Source: JAICYJ01 sp038212095
Lineage (GTDB): Bacteria; Actinomycetota; Thermoleophilia; Gaiellales; JAICJC01
Length of the DNA stretch: 64,000 nucleotides
Reading direction: 5' to 3'
NCBI GenBank assembly: GCA_038212095.1
Contig: JBBQUW010000003.1
Location: 1 to 64,000 of the forward strand
A program made the translations under genes and the position numbers. Position 1 is the first letter of the stretch; every line of letters starts with the position of its first letter. This document shows positions 7,996-17,511 of this stretch, in pieces. Under the pieces are notes generated by a model that saw only the letters and a list, made by a program, of their open reading frames with translations, made no database searches and had not been told where the DNA came from.

Positions 7996-8790
7996 ATGTC
8001 AGCCTTCCGCATACTGCGCTGGGGCTCGGACGACCTGCCGCCGGTCGTCTGCCTGCACGACCTGCGCGGTCACGCGCGCCGCTTCGAGCGGCTGGCGCGG
8101 ATGCTCGAGCCGGGTCGGCTGGTGGTCGCATACGACCTGCGCGGGCATGGCCGATCGCCGTGGTCCGGGCCGCACACGACCGCGCAGAACATCGATGATC
8201 TCACCAGCGTGATGGATGCCTGCGGCATCGAGCAGGCCGGGCTGATCGGCGAATCGTTCGGCGCCCGACTGGCGCTCGACTACGCAATCGCCAACCAGGA
8301 GCGAATCAACTCGCTGACCCTGCTCGAGCCACCACTCAGGCCTGACCCGCAGGCGATGCTGCGGGAGGCGGCGACCGAGCGACGCGGCGGCGGCTTCGCC
8401 AGCATGGACGAGGCGATCGACGAGCGCCGGGCGCGGGACGGCCTGCTGCATACGCCGCGCGCGCTGCTGGAGGAGGAGATGGGCGAGCACCTGGTTGCCG
8501 ACGACGACGGCCGTTTCCGATACCGCTACAGCCACGAGGCGGTGGCCGCAGCCTTCGAGCAGCTGGCCGAGCCGGCCGGCCGGTTGTCGGAGGTGCTGTG
8601 CCCAACGATGGTGATCCGCGCACTCGACTCGTCCTGGCTGGGTGGCGACGACGTCGAGCGGATCACCGACGAGATCCGCCGCGTACGGATCGAAGAGGTG
8701 CCCGGCGGCCGCGTCGTTCTGTGGGATGCGCTGGCCGAGTCGAGCGCGCTGGTGCGCGACTTCCTGGTGGCAAAGCGGAAGACAGCATGA
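7996..8790 (+). CDS. Alpha/beta hydrolase fold protein, catalytic His not evident
   Basis: A 264-residue alpha/beta-hydrolase-fold protein. The oxyanion region (VVCLHDLRGHARRFERL), the YDLRGHGRS turn and the nucleophile elbow GESFGARLALDYA are clear. At the place where the family has its catalytic histidine the sequence reads EEVPGGRVVLWDALAES, with no histidine, so activity is doubtful or relies on another residue. The stop overlaps the start of the amidotransferase gene (ATGA), so the two are co-translated. Function unknown. Confidence 0.8.
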   Translation: MSAFRILRWGSDDLPPVVCLHDLRGHARRFERLARMLEPGRLVVAYDLRGHGRSPWSGPHTTAQNIDDLTSVMDACGIEQAGLIGESFGARLALDYAIANQERINSLTLLEPPLRPDPQAMLREAATERRGGGFASMDEAIDERRARDGLLHTPRALLEEEMGEHLVADDDGRFRYRYSHEAVAAAFEQLAEPAGRLSEVLCPTMVIRALDSSWLGGDDVERITDEIRRVRIEEVPGGRVVLWDALAESSALVRDFLVAKRKTA

Positions 8791-9503
8791 AGACGCTCGT
8801 CCTCCAGCACATCGCCTGCGAGCCCCCCGGCGTCTATGAGGACGTGCTGATCGAGCGGGGCGCGACGATCCACCGCGTCGAAGTGGACGAGGGCGAGCGG
8901 CTGCCTGACTGGCGCGAGTTCGACCTGATCGTGGCGATGGGCGGGCCGATGTCGGTCAACGACGAGCACGCCCACCCCTGGCTGGCCGACGAGAAGCGGC
9001 TGATCCGCGAGGCGGTCTCGGCCGGTACCGGATTCTGGGGTGCGTGCCTGGGAGTGCAGCTGCTGGCCGCCAGCCTCGGTGCCGGCGTCCACACCGGCCA
9101 GACGCCCGAGGTCGGGGTGCTGCCCGTCACCCTCACCGAGGAAGGCATAGTCGACCCGGTGCTGGCGGGACTGCCGCGCGAGCTGCCCACGTTGCAGTGG
9201 CACGGCGACACCTTCGACCTGCCCGACGGCGCCGTGCGGCTGGCCGGCTCCACGGCGTACCCCAACCAAGCGTTCCGCTGGGGACGAGCGGCGTACGGCG
9301 TGCAGTTCCATCTCGAGGTGACGGGCAGCATGGCGCGCGAGTGGGCCGAGGTACCAGCGTACGTCGACTCGCTCGAGCGGACGCTGGGTGCCGGCTCGGC
9401 GGAGCGGCTGTTCGCCGAGTTCGACGCCGCCGCGGCGGAGATGCAGAGCCATGGGCGCACCCTCTTCGAGCGCTGGGTCGATGTCGCAGCCCCCGCTCGA
9501 TAA
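8787..9503 (+). CDS. Class I glutamine amidotransferase-like protein
   Basis: A 238-residue stand-alone GATase1 domain. The nucleophile cysteine is in WGACLGVQLLA and the His-Glu pair in YGVQFHLEV, so the triad is intact. Such free-standing proteins (GuaA-N-like) hydrolyse glutamine or gamma-glutamyl compounds; partner and substrate are not apparent here. Start ATG 8787 overlaps the hydrolase stop by 4 bp, and its own end overlaps the next gene by 23 bp, so three genes form one unit. Confidence 0.88.
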   Translation: MKTLVLQHIACEPPGVYEDVLIERGATIHRVEVDEGERLPDWREFDLIVAMGGPMSVNDEHAHPWLADEKRLIREAVSAGTGFWGACLGVQLLAASLGAGVHTGQTPEVGVLPVTLTEEGIVDPVLAGLPRELPTLQWHGDTFDLPDGAVRLAGSTAYPNQAFRWGRAAYGVQFHLEVTGSMAREWAEVPAYVDSLERTLGAGSAERLFAEFDAAAAEMQSHGRTLFERWVDVAAPAR

Positions 9504-9840
9504 CCGCCTTCTTGCGCTGCGGTCGGCGGCTCAGGAGGCGACCGACTACTCGATGAGCGACGACGCGGTGCGCCGGTTCATCGAGCTGCGCGACGCCTGC
9601 CTGCCAGAGCCGGACATCGCGGAGGAGCTGGGGGTCGATGCGGCCGTCGTGCGAGCGCTGGTGCGCGCGGACGAGTCGCAGGCGGTTGCACACCGGATCG
9701 CGATCGGCGAGCTCGAGATGTATCCACCGCCGTTGCCGGGTCAGGAGCTGATCGACGCCCGCAGCGGCAGCTCGACGGTGCCGATCGTGGTGCTGGTTGT
9801 CGTGCTGCTCGGCATGATCGGCTACGGCCTGCTGCGCTGA
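9481..9840 (+). CDS. Small tail-anchored membrane protein, unknown
   Basis: A 119-residue protein I do not recognise. The N-terminal part (residues about 24-70) is helical and has the look of a helix-turn-helix (LPEPDIAEELGVDAAVVRAL). A proline-rich linker follows, then a single hydrophobic helix at the extreme C-terminus (VPIVVLVVVLLGMIGYGLL), so the protein is probably C-terminally anchored in the membrane with the helical part in the cytoplasm. ATG 9481 lies within the end of the amidotransferase gene; codon use matches the neighbours. Confidence 0.65.
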   Translation: MSQPPLDNRLLALRSAAQEATDYSMSDDAVRRFIELRDACLPEPDIAEELGVDAAVVRALVRADESQAVAHRIAIGELEMYPPPLPGQELIDARSGSSTVPIVVLVVVLLGMIGYGLLR

Positions 9841-10407
9841 GGGTTCGGTCAGGCGAAGACTCGCTGCGTCGCAGGAATGTCGGACTCCGATGATTTCGGC
9901 CAAGACGTCGTTCCATAATGCCGCGCGGCACCCGGCGGCAGTTGCTCCAAGAACTCGCGCCAGGCAACTCGTTCGTGATCGTCGACCGCCTTGAGCCTGA
10001 CAGGGCGGGTCACGTCATGCAAGCGGTCATCGGCCGGTTGGTTCGCCCTAGCTCCTTGAATATCGGGAAGGTCCGCAAGAGACGCACCGCTCGACGTCAC
10101 TCGACTCAATGCGAGCCGTTCACGAGGTCATGACCCCCCCCGGTTCACTACTGACCACCACGTCTCGCGTTGTCTGGCACGGCAGTGGGCGAAGACTCGC
10201 TGCGACGCGGGCAGGGGTCAGACCCCGCCTGATTCGGTGCCTGGCAACGGCCGAAGGGCCGGTGCCTGGCACCATCGAGCGGCACCCCACGCTCAGACAC
10301 GAACCAACGACCGTCCGGCGCCCCGCAACCGCGAGCGGCACCAACGAGCGTCGGTCGCGGCTCGATCGTGCCAGGCACGGTAATGGCGCGACCGGGCTCG
10401 CCACCGC
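9841..10407. repeat. REP-like palindrome cluster and possible element remnant
   Basis: No convincing gene in 567 bp. A 17-bp direct repeat (GGCGAAGACTCGCTGCG) occurs at 9852-9868 and 10188-10204. Palindromes follow: GGGGTCAGACCCC at 10214-10226, GGTGCCTGGCAAC at 10236-10248, a perfect GGTGCCTGGCACC at 10261-10273, and CGTGCCAGGCACG at 10367-10379. Palindromes of this TGCCTGGCA kind are known beside REP-associated (Y1-type) transposases. A minus-strand open frame at 9849-10109 (86 codons) lies between the direct repeats; I do not recognise its product and treat it as a possible decayed remnant rather than a gene. An 8-C run is at 10134-10141. Confidence 0.6.
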
Positions 10408-11730
<1,323 letters not shown>

Positions 11731-11788
11731 CTCGGCCTCTCTCACTCTGTCGCCGCTTGATCGGATGCAGGTTAGCCGTCGGCGAACC

Positions 11789-11794
11789 TACAAT
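11789..11794 (+). promoter_or_regulatory. Predicted -10 element, leaderless type
   Basis: TACAAT ends 6 nt before ATG 11801 of the frameshifted SGNH-like gene. The divergent fumC start is 59 nt away, so both promoters share this gap. Confidence 0.5.
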
Positions 11795-11800
11795 CGGCCG

Positions 11801-12885
11801 ATGCAGGGGGCAGACACGCTCGAGACGGCCGCCGCCGGAGCCCACAACGCCCCGATGATCGTGGCCGGCCCCGGCGACAGCCACCGCCGGTTCGTGGCGT
11901 GGCTGCTGACCGGCGTCGTACTCACGCTGCTGGCCGTGGTCGCGTTCACGGCTCTGGTCGACCCCTATGGCGGCCTCGGCACCGGCGTCTTCCCAACCGA
12001 GCAGACGGTCGACGCGACCGTCAAGGCCGACCTGGCGGACAGGCTCGCCCAGCCGCCCGGCGTCCTGGTGCTGGGCTCATCGCGCCGCTGAAGGTGGATC
12101 CCGCCTACCTGTCCAAGCGCCTCAGCGTGCCCGCCTTCAACGCCGGCGTGCGGGGCGGCACCCCGGTCGAGGCCTACGCGATGACGCGCTACCTGCACGA
12201 CCGTTTTCCGTCGTCCCACCCTCACTACCTGTGGATGCTGGACGTGGAGGCATTCCGCAGCAACCGCATCGACCCCAACCTGCTCAACGACTCCCGCCTG
12301 AACGGCTACTTCCCGCTCAGCGAGCGGCTGGCCGCGCGCACGCACGCCTTCTGGCCGCTGATGTCATGGCAGGGCGCGAAGGATGCGGTGCACGTCGTGC
12401 GCAGCGAGATCGACGGCTCCGCCCCCAGCGCCGCACGAGCCCGCCAGGTGGCCGCACACGGCTTCCGCGCGGACGGCTACCACGGGGTCAAGGAGCCGTC
12501 GGACTGGGGATTCGAGTTCAAGAAGTACCGCGGCTTCTACGCCAACGGCGCCTTTCCGCGGTTGCAGTCGCTGCCGGTCGAGTACCTCACAAAGACGCTC
12601 GCGCTGATGAAGTCGTGGGGCGCGGTGCCGGTGATCGTGATCACCCCGATCCACCCCAAGCTGCAGCGGATCCTGGCGCCACTGGGATGGACCGACCGGC
12701 ACCGCGACCTGCTGGTGCTCCTGAACCGGCTGCATCGCACGTATCGTTTCCAGCTGGTCGACGAGAGCTTCATCTCCACCTGGAACGGCGTCCCGTACGA
12801 CTTCGCAGACGGTGTCCACCTCTTTCCCTCGAACATGCGCCGCCTGACCGACGCCGTGCTGGCGCGTTTCCCCAATGCTCTTTAA
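11801..12885 (+). pseudogene. SGNH-like (AlgX/AlgJ-type) acetyltransferase partner, frameshifted
   Basis: The first frame encodes an N-terminal membrane helix (WLLTGVVLTLLAVVAF) and runs to GVLVLGSSRR, then stops at TGA 12089-12091. The -1 frame continues without a break (LKVDPAYLSKRLSVPAFN...) to 12885. GSSR followed by about 7 residues and a proline is how block I of this SGNH-like family normally reads, so the ancestral frame is restored by adding one base in the GCGC run at 12082-12087. About 361 codons in all. Partner proteins of this type load or transfer acetyl groups with MBOAT enzymes. Either a real frame loss or a base-calling error; codon use is normal on both sides. Confidence 0.75.
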
Positions 12886-14278
12886 CAGCCACGAGTTCAT
12901 CTTCGCCTTCCTGCCGTTCGTCCTGGTGGGCTGGTACCTGCTGCGGCCGCCGACCATGCGGCTGGCGTTCCTGACGCTCTGCTCGTGGTTCTTCTACGCC
13001 TGGTGGGACTGGCGGTTCCTACCGCTGATGATCGCGTCCACCACTGTTGATTACGTGGCGGGGCGGCTGCTGGTTTCGACCGACGAGGCTCGGCGCCGCA
13101 AGCTGGTGCTTGTGACAGCGCTGGGCTTCAACCTGGCGCTGCTTGGCTACTTCAAGTACGCCGGCTTCTTCCTCGACTCGCTGAACGGCGTCGGCAGCGC
13201 GCTCGGCGCCGGCCACCACCCGTTCGGCGCGCTGAACATCGTGCTGCCGATCGGCATCTCGTTCTACACGTTCAACTCGATGAGCTACACGATCGACATC
13301 TTCCGCCGGCAGGTCGAGCCGGCCAAAAACGCGATCCACTACGCCGCGTTCGTCTCGCTGTTCCCGCACCTGATCGCCGGCCCGATCGTGCGCTACTCGA
13401 CCATCGACCAGCAGCTGCGAAAGCTCGCCCCCAGGCTGTCGTCGCAGCTGGCCGCCTCGGGGCTGTTCTTCTTCGCCTGCGGCCTCTCCAAGAAGCTGCT
13501 GGTGGCTGACACGCTCGCGCCGCACGTCGACCGGTTGTTCCACCATCACGGCCAGCTCGGGCTCGTCGCCGGCTGGGCGGCCGGTCTGGGCTACTCGCTG
13601 CAGCTCTACTTCGACTTCTCGGGCTACTCCGACATGGCCGTCGGCCTGGCCTTCCTGCTCGGCTTCCGCTTCCCGCAGAACTTCAACTCGCCGTACGCCT
13701 CGGTCAACATCTCGGAGTTCTGGCGGCGCTGGCACATGTCGCTCTCGTTCTGGCTGCGCGACTACCTGTTCATCCCACTGGGCGGGTCACGGAACGGCCG
13801 CTGGCGAACGCTGCGTAACCTCTCGATCACGATGTTCCTGGGCGGCCTGTGGCATGGCGCGGCATGGACGTTCGTGATCTGGGGTCTGCTGCATGGCCTG
13901 TTCCTGGTCGTCCACACCCTCGCTCGCGACCGCGGCCTGACGCCCCCCAGTGTGATCGTCAACCGGGCGATCACGTTCGTCTGCGTGGTGGCAGCGTTCG
14001 TGGTCTTCCGCGCCCCGGACATGCGCGTGGCCGGCGACGTGCTGTCGTCGATGGCCGGCCTGCACGGCCTCGGCAGCGTGACGGCGATCCGGGCCGGGGT
14101 CGGCATCACCTTCGCCGCCATGATCGTGGCCGCGCTGGCATGGGTCAACCTGGCCCCCAACACCTGGCAGGTCGAGATCCGTCCCCGGCCGCTGTACGCG
14201 CTGGCGCTGGGGCTGGCGATGGCGGCGGCGATCCTGCAGATCGCGGCCCCCAGCCCGTTCCTCTACTTCCAGTTCTGA
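12875..14278 (+). CDS. MBOAT family O-acyltransferase (AlgI-like)
   Basis: A 467-residue polytopic membrane protein that starts NSHEFIFAFLPFVLVGWYLL, as AlgI/PatA-type acyltransferases do. The MBOAT core is clear: YFDFSGYSDMAVGLA, FNSPYASVNISEFWRRWHMSLSFWLRDYLFIPLGG and the active-site histidine in LGGLWHGAAWTF. Such proteins move acetyl groups across the membrane onto extracellular polysaccharide. The ATG at 12875 lies inside the last codons of the upstream gene (11-bp overlap), so the two were a functional pair; if that partner is truly broken, O-acetylation may be lost or rerouted. The 3' end overlaps the convergent glycosylase gene by 16 bp. Confidence 0.9.
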   Translation: MLFNSHEFIFAFLPFVLVGWYLLRPPTMRLAFLTLCSWFFYAWWDWRFLPLMIASTTVDYVAGRLLVSTDEARRRKLVLVTALGFNLALLGYFKYAGFFLDSLNGVGSALGAGHHPFGALNIVLPIGISFYTFNSMSYTIDIFRRQVEPAKNAIHYAAFVSLFPHLIAGPIVRYSTIDQQLRKLAPRLSSQLAASGLFFFACGLSKKLLVADTLAPHVDRLFHHHGQLGLVAGWAAGLGYSLQLYFDFSGYSDMAVGLAFLLGFRFPQNFNSPYASVNISEFWRRWHMSLSFWLRDYLFIPLGGSRNGRWRTLRNLSITMFLGGLWHGAAWTFVIWGLLHGLFLVVHTLARDRGLTPPSVIVNRAITFVCVVAAFVVFRAPDMRVAGDVLSSMAGLHGLGSVTAIRAGVGITFAAMIVAALAWVNLAPNTWQVEIRPRPLYALALGLAMAAAILQIAAPSPFLYFQF

Positions 14279-14775
14279 TCGACCAGCTCGCGCAGGGCGA
14301 CGAACCAGCGCAGCTTCTCGTCGTACGGCACGGCGGCATTTGCCGGCGAGGTCGACGGCAGCACGAACGTCGACCGCCCCTCCAACGTGCGCTGCTGGAG
14401 CCCGTGATCGGATCGCTCGCTGAACGCGCCCGCGTAGGCCTGCTTGCCGACGAACGCGAAGCCGCCCGGGTGGAGCGCGCCGGCGATCCGGCCCAGCCGG
14501 TCGGGTGCATCGGCGAAGTCGGTGCGTCGCAGCTCGCCGGAGCCGCGGGTCACCCGCCGGGCGGCGTTCGTGATGCCCAGTCCGTGCTGCAAAAGCTCGA
14601 GCTGCTGGTGCGGTTCGAGCAGCACGGACGTGAGGCCGGAGTCCGCGAGCAGCCGCCAGAAATCGTTCCGCGGATTGGCGAAGTGGTGTCCCGCCTCGGC
14701 CGAGCGGATGCCCGGGTTGATGCCGACGAACACGCAGCGCAGGTCGGGGCCGAGGATGTCCGGGAGCCGCTGCAT
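14263..14775 (-). CDS. mug: G/U mismatch-specific DNA glycosylase (Mug/TDG family)
   Basis: A 170-residue single-domain uracil-DNA-glycosylase-fold protein. The catalytic motif A is FVGINPGIRSAEAGHHFANPRNDFW, matching the GINPG loop of Mug (asparagine as the active-site residue). The second motif is VLPSTSPAN, the counterpart of the NPSGLS-type minor-groove loop. It removes uracil or ethenocytosine from mispaired DNA; this is relevant in GC-rich genomes exposed to cytosine deamination. It is a single gene converging on the MBOAT gene. Confidence 0.85.
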   Translation of the reverse strand: MQRLPDILGPDLRCVFVGINPGIRSAEAGHHFANPRNDFWRLLADSGLTSVLLEPHQQLELLQHGLGITNAARRVTRGSGELRRTDFADAPDRLGRIAGALHPGGFAFVGKQAYAGAFSERSDHGLQQRTLEGRSTFVLPSTSPANAAVPYDEKLRWFVALRELVDQNWK

Positions 14776-14975
14776 CGCTACATGATCACACTACCTGGTC
14801 GGTGCTCGGCCGCTTCTGGCGGGCGGAGCGCCAAGTGGCAGCCGTTCGAACTGCCAAGTGGCACACGAGAGACGCACGGTGCTAGCCGCGGCGGACCGAA
14901 GCAACAAAGAGAGGCACAGTGCCTCGCACGGGCCGACCGAAGCGACAACGCCCTGCGACGGTTTGCAGCCGCCAA
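14776..14975. other. Intergenic region with hairpins
   Basis: No gene seen. GCCAAGTGGCA occurs twice as a direct repeat (14830-14840, 14853-14863); between them TGGCAG (14836-14841) pairs with CTGCCA (14851-14856) around a loop holding TTCGAA. A second hairpin, GAGGCAC A GTGCCTC, lies at 14911-14925. The reductase gene ends at 14976 on the minus strand, so either hairpin could terminate its transcript, though neither has a T tract. Confidence 0.5.
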
Positions 14976-15974
14976 CTACTCCGTCGAGTACTTGGGCTGC
15001 ACCTTCTCGCCGCGAATCTGCGCGACGCAGTGGTTGGCGGCGATCGCCGCCTCCGAGAAGCCGACCGTGATCAGCGTGATCTTGCCGTCGTAGCCGGCCA
15101 CATCGCCGGCCGCGAAGACGCCCGCGATGTTGGTGCGCATGTCGGGCGTGACCTTGATCTGGCGCTTGTTCTCGAACTCGAGTCCCCAATCGGCGATCGC
15201 GCCCAGGTGCGATATGAAGCCGAGCAGCGTCACGACCGCGTCCAGCTCGATCCGCCGCACGTCGCCCGTATCGGTGTTCTCGACTGTGATCGCCTCCAGC
15301 CTGCCGTTGCCCTCAGCGCCGCGCACCTCGTGCGGGGTCAGGATCTCGACACCACCCTCGTCCGCCAGTCGCCGCACCTCGTTCACCGACGACTCGAGCC
15401 CGCGGAAGCGGTCGCGGCGATGGATCAGCAGGATCGGTAGCGCGGCCGTGTCCTGCAGGTTCATCGCCCAGTCCAGCGCAGAGTCGCCGCCGCCCACCAG
15501 CGCCACCCGCTTGCCGGCGAAGGCCGACTTCTCCTTGACGTAGTAGTGCAATCCGGCGCCCTGGAACGCCTCCAACTCGGGCAGGCCGAGCGTGCGGGGA
15601 TTGAAGGCGCCGTGCCCGGCGGTGATGATCATGGTGCGGGTCAACAGCGTCTCACCGGCCGCGGTGTGCAGCTCGATCACGCCGTCGTCGCGGTGCTGGA
15701 TCGTCTCCACCACCTCGCCCAGCCGCACCTCGGGGCTGTACTGCATCGCCTGTTCGGTCAGCCGATCGATCAGGTCCTGACCATTCACCTTGGGGAAGCC
15801 GGCGACATCGAAGATGTGCTTCTCCGGGTAGACGGCCGAGACCTGGCCGCCCAGCTGCTCGAGGCTCTCGACGATCCGCACGGAAGCATCGCGGTGTCCG
15901 CCGTAGTAGGCCGCGGCGAGCCCAGAGGGACCGCCTCCGATGACGGTGATATCGACGATCTGCTCGGCGCTCAC
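14976..15974 (-). CDS. Ferredoxin--NADP reductase (YumC/thioredoxin-reductase-like)
   Basis: A 332-residue flavoprotein of the two-dinucleotide-binding fold. The FAD GxGxxG site is VIGGGPSGLAAAYYGG near the N-terminus, the NADPH site is VALVGGGDSALDWAMNL, and the C-terminal FAD motif is GVFAAGDVAGYDGK. The CxxC disulfide of thioredoxin reductases is absent, which places it with the ferredoxin/flavodoxin-NADP reductases of the YumC class. Start GTG 15974 follows GGAGGT at about 8 nt. It lies 49 bp downstream of the A-type Fe-S carrier gene on the same strand; the shared unit suggests a role in supplying electrons for Fe-S or haem chemistry. Confidence 0.88.
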   Translation of the reverse strand: MSAEQIVDITVIGGGPSGLAAAYYGGHRDASVRIVESLEQLGGQVSAVYPEKHIFDVAGFPKVNGQDLIDRLTEQAMQYSPEVRLGEVVETIQHRDDGVIELHTAAGETLLTRTMIITAGHGAFNPRTLGLPELEAFQGAGLHYYVKEKSAFAGKRVALVGGGDSALDWAMNLQDTAALPILLIHRRDRFRGLESSVNEVRRLADEGGVEILTPHEVRGAEGNGRLEAITVENTDTGDVRRIELDAVVTLLGFISHLGAIADWGLEFENKRQIKVTPDMRTNIAGVFAAGDVAGYDGKITLITVGFSEAAIAANHCVAQIRGEKVQPKYSTE

Positions 15975-16002
15975 GCTGCCCTACCTCCTGCCGACCGCTG
16001 CT

Positions 16003-16020
16003 GAGTTTGGATCCAAACTC
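16003..16020. promoter_or_regulatory. Perfect 18-bp palindrome, candidate operator
   Basis: GAGTTTGGATCCAAACTC is perfectly self-complementary. It lies 4 bp beyond the stop of the Fe-S carrier gene and 29 bp before the GTG of the reductase gene. It has no spacer loop, so it looks more like a dimeric regulator site than a terminator. I do not recognise the regulator family. Confidence 0.5.
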
Positions 16021-16023
16021 TAC

Positions 16024-16434
16024 CTACCGCGAGTCGGCGGGCGTGCCACCCGAGCAGTCACAGTCGGCGTCATGGGCCTCCGGCAGCTCCGCGACCGGCT
16101 GCTCCTCCCTCGCCTGGAACGAGCTGCCACAGCCACACGCGGTGGCGACGTTGGGGTTCTCGATCTGGAAACCGGCACCGGTCAGGCCGTCGATGTAGTC
16201 GACGCTCGAGCCCTCGAGGTACGGCAGGCTGAACCGGTCGACCAGCACCCGCACGCCGTGGTGCTCCCAGATCTTGTCGTTCTCGTCCGCGCCTGCGTCG
16301 AAGCCCAGCGCGTACTGGAATCCGGAGCAGCCGCCGCCCTCGACGGCGACTCGCAGGGCGGTCAGGCCGGGATCGTTCTCGGCCGCCATCAGCTGCTTGA
16401 TCTTCTCGGCTGCGCGTTGCGTGATCGTGACCAT
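16024..16434 (-). CDS. erpA: A-type iron-sulfur carrier (HesB/IscA/ErpA family)
   Basis: A 136-residue protein that accepts Fe-S clusters and hands them to apo-enzymes. The three conserved cysteines are visible: C36 in GGGCSGF and C100/C102 in TACGCGSSF. An unusual 30-residue tail follows the core and contains HDADCDCSGG, two extra cysteines not needed for the family fold. Start ATG 16434 has GAAGGACGAG upstream. It is divergent from the nuo operon, whose NuoB, E, F, G and I subunits are large Fe-S consumers. Confidence 0.88.
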   Translation of the reverse strand: MVTITQRAAEKIKQLMAAENDPGLTALRVAVEGGGCSGFQYALGFDAGADENDKIWEHHGVRVLVDRFSLPYLEGSSVDYIDGLTGAGFQIENPNVATACGCGSSFQAREEQPVAELPEAHDADCDCSGGTPADSR

Positions 16435-16616
16435 CGTGCTCGTCCTTCGTGAAGATACGGGCGTCGCGCGCCCCCTTCTGGTCATATCGTAGCGAAGGGC
16501 GTTGGACATGAGCCCACGCCCGCTCGGCGGCGACTTTGTGACACAGGGTACCCTCTTGTCCATGCCGTTTTCGGCCGATCACGGCAGGAGATCGTCACAC
16601 CTCCGCCGGGCGGTGA

Positions 16617-16622
16617 TATAGT
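16617..16622 (+). promoter_or_regulatory. Predicted -10 element of the nuo operon
   Basis: TATAGT ends 8 nt before the GTG start of nuoA at 16631, without a ribosome-binding site between. This fits a leaderless nuo mRNA. No clear -35 box is seen. Confidence 0.55.
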
Positions 16623-16630
16623 CGCGACGA

Positions 16631-16993
16631 GTGTTGGGGCACTGGGCATCTGTGCTGGTCTTCGCGGCAGTCGCGCTCGCGATCCCGCTGTCATTCCTTT
16701 TCGCGACGTTCGCGCTCGACACGCGCTCCAAGCGGCGAGCCGGCGACAAGACGATCCCGTTCGAGTCAGGCGTCTCGGCCAGCACGTTCCACGCCCAGCG
16801 TTTCACGATCTCCTACTACCTGACCGCGATGCTGTTCATCGTGTTCGATATCGAGATCGTGTTCCTCTATCCGCTGGCGCTGAGCATGCATCGGCTGGGC
16901 CTGTTCGGCTTCGTCGAGATGGCGGTGTTCATCGCGCTGCTGGTGGTGGCCTACGTGTACGTCTGGAGAAAGGGCGCCCTGGAATGGCGGTGA
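16631..16993 (+). CDS. nuoA: NADH-quinone oxidoreductase subunit A
   Basis: A 120-residue membrane subunit with three helices. The family loop is conserved: SKRRAGDKTIPFESGV, followed by RFTISYYLTAMLFIVFDIEIVFLYPLAL, where the acidic residues sit near the quinone site. Start GTG 16631. It is the first gene of a 14-subunit operon and overlaps nuoB by 10 bp. Confidence 0.95.
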   Translation: MLGHWASVLVFAAVALAIPLSFLFATFALDTRSKRRAGDKTIPFESGVSASTFHAQRFTISYYLTAMLFIVFDIEIVFLYPLALSMHRLGLFGFVEMAVFIALLVVAYVYVWRKGALEWR

Positions 16994-17511
16994 CGCCGGT
17001 CAACATCTCGAAGGCCGTCCGGGCGGGAGACCTGGAGCAGTACGTGATGCTGACCACGCTCGAGAAGGCGATGGCGTGGACCTCGTCCAACTCGATCTGG
17101 CCAGCCGGCTTCGGCCTGGCCTGCTGCGCAATCGAGATGATGTCGCTGCCCTCGCCTCGCTACGACATCGCCCGCTTCGGCTCGGAGGTGTTCCGCTCGT
17201 CTCCCCGCCAGGCCGACCTGATGATCGTCTCGGGCCGCGTCTCCCACAAGATGGTGCCGCCGTTGCGCCAGGTCTATGACCAGATGCTGCTGCCCAAGTG
17301 GGTGATGGCGATGGGCGCCTGCTCGAGCTCGGGCGGCATGTTCGCGAACTACGCGATCCTGCAGGGCGTCGACAAGGTGGTGCCGGTCGATGTGCACGTG
17401 CCCGGCTGCCCGCCCCGCCCCGAGGCGGTTGTGGATGGACTGCTGCTGATCCAGAAGAAGATCCGCGCCGGCATCGCGCCGGCCTACGACCTGGAGAAGT
17501 CGAAGGCATGA
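16984..17511 (+). CDS. nuoB: NADH-quinone oxidoreductase subunit B
   Basis: A 175-residue peripheral-arm subunit carrying cluster N2, the last Fe-S centre before quinone. Ligand cysteines are visible as the tandem pair in GLACCAIEMM, then GACSSSGGMF and VPGCPPRPE. The length is normal. The start lies within the end of nuoA, and the stop overlaps the nuoC start (ATGA). Confidence 0.96.
   Translation: MAVTPVNISKAVRAGDLEQYVMLTTLEKAMAWTSSNSIWPAGFGLACCAIEMMSLPSPRYDIARFGSEVFRSSPRQADLMIVSGRVSHKMVPPLRQVYDQMLLPKWVMAMGACSSSGGMFANYAILQGVDKVVPVDVHVPGCPPRPEAVVDGLLLIQKKIRAGIAPAYDLEKSKA

Noticed and set aside
9849..10109. An 86-codon minus-strand gene
   Set aside because: No recognisable product, weak start, and its end falls inside a direct repeat; kept only as a possible remnant within the repeat region.
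12061..12100. Programmed frameshifting in the SGNH-like gene
   Set aside because: No slippery heptamer and no downstream pseudoknot is evident; a base loss in a GC run is simpler.
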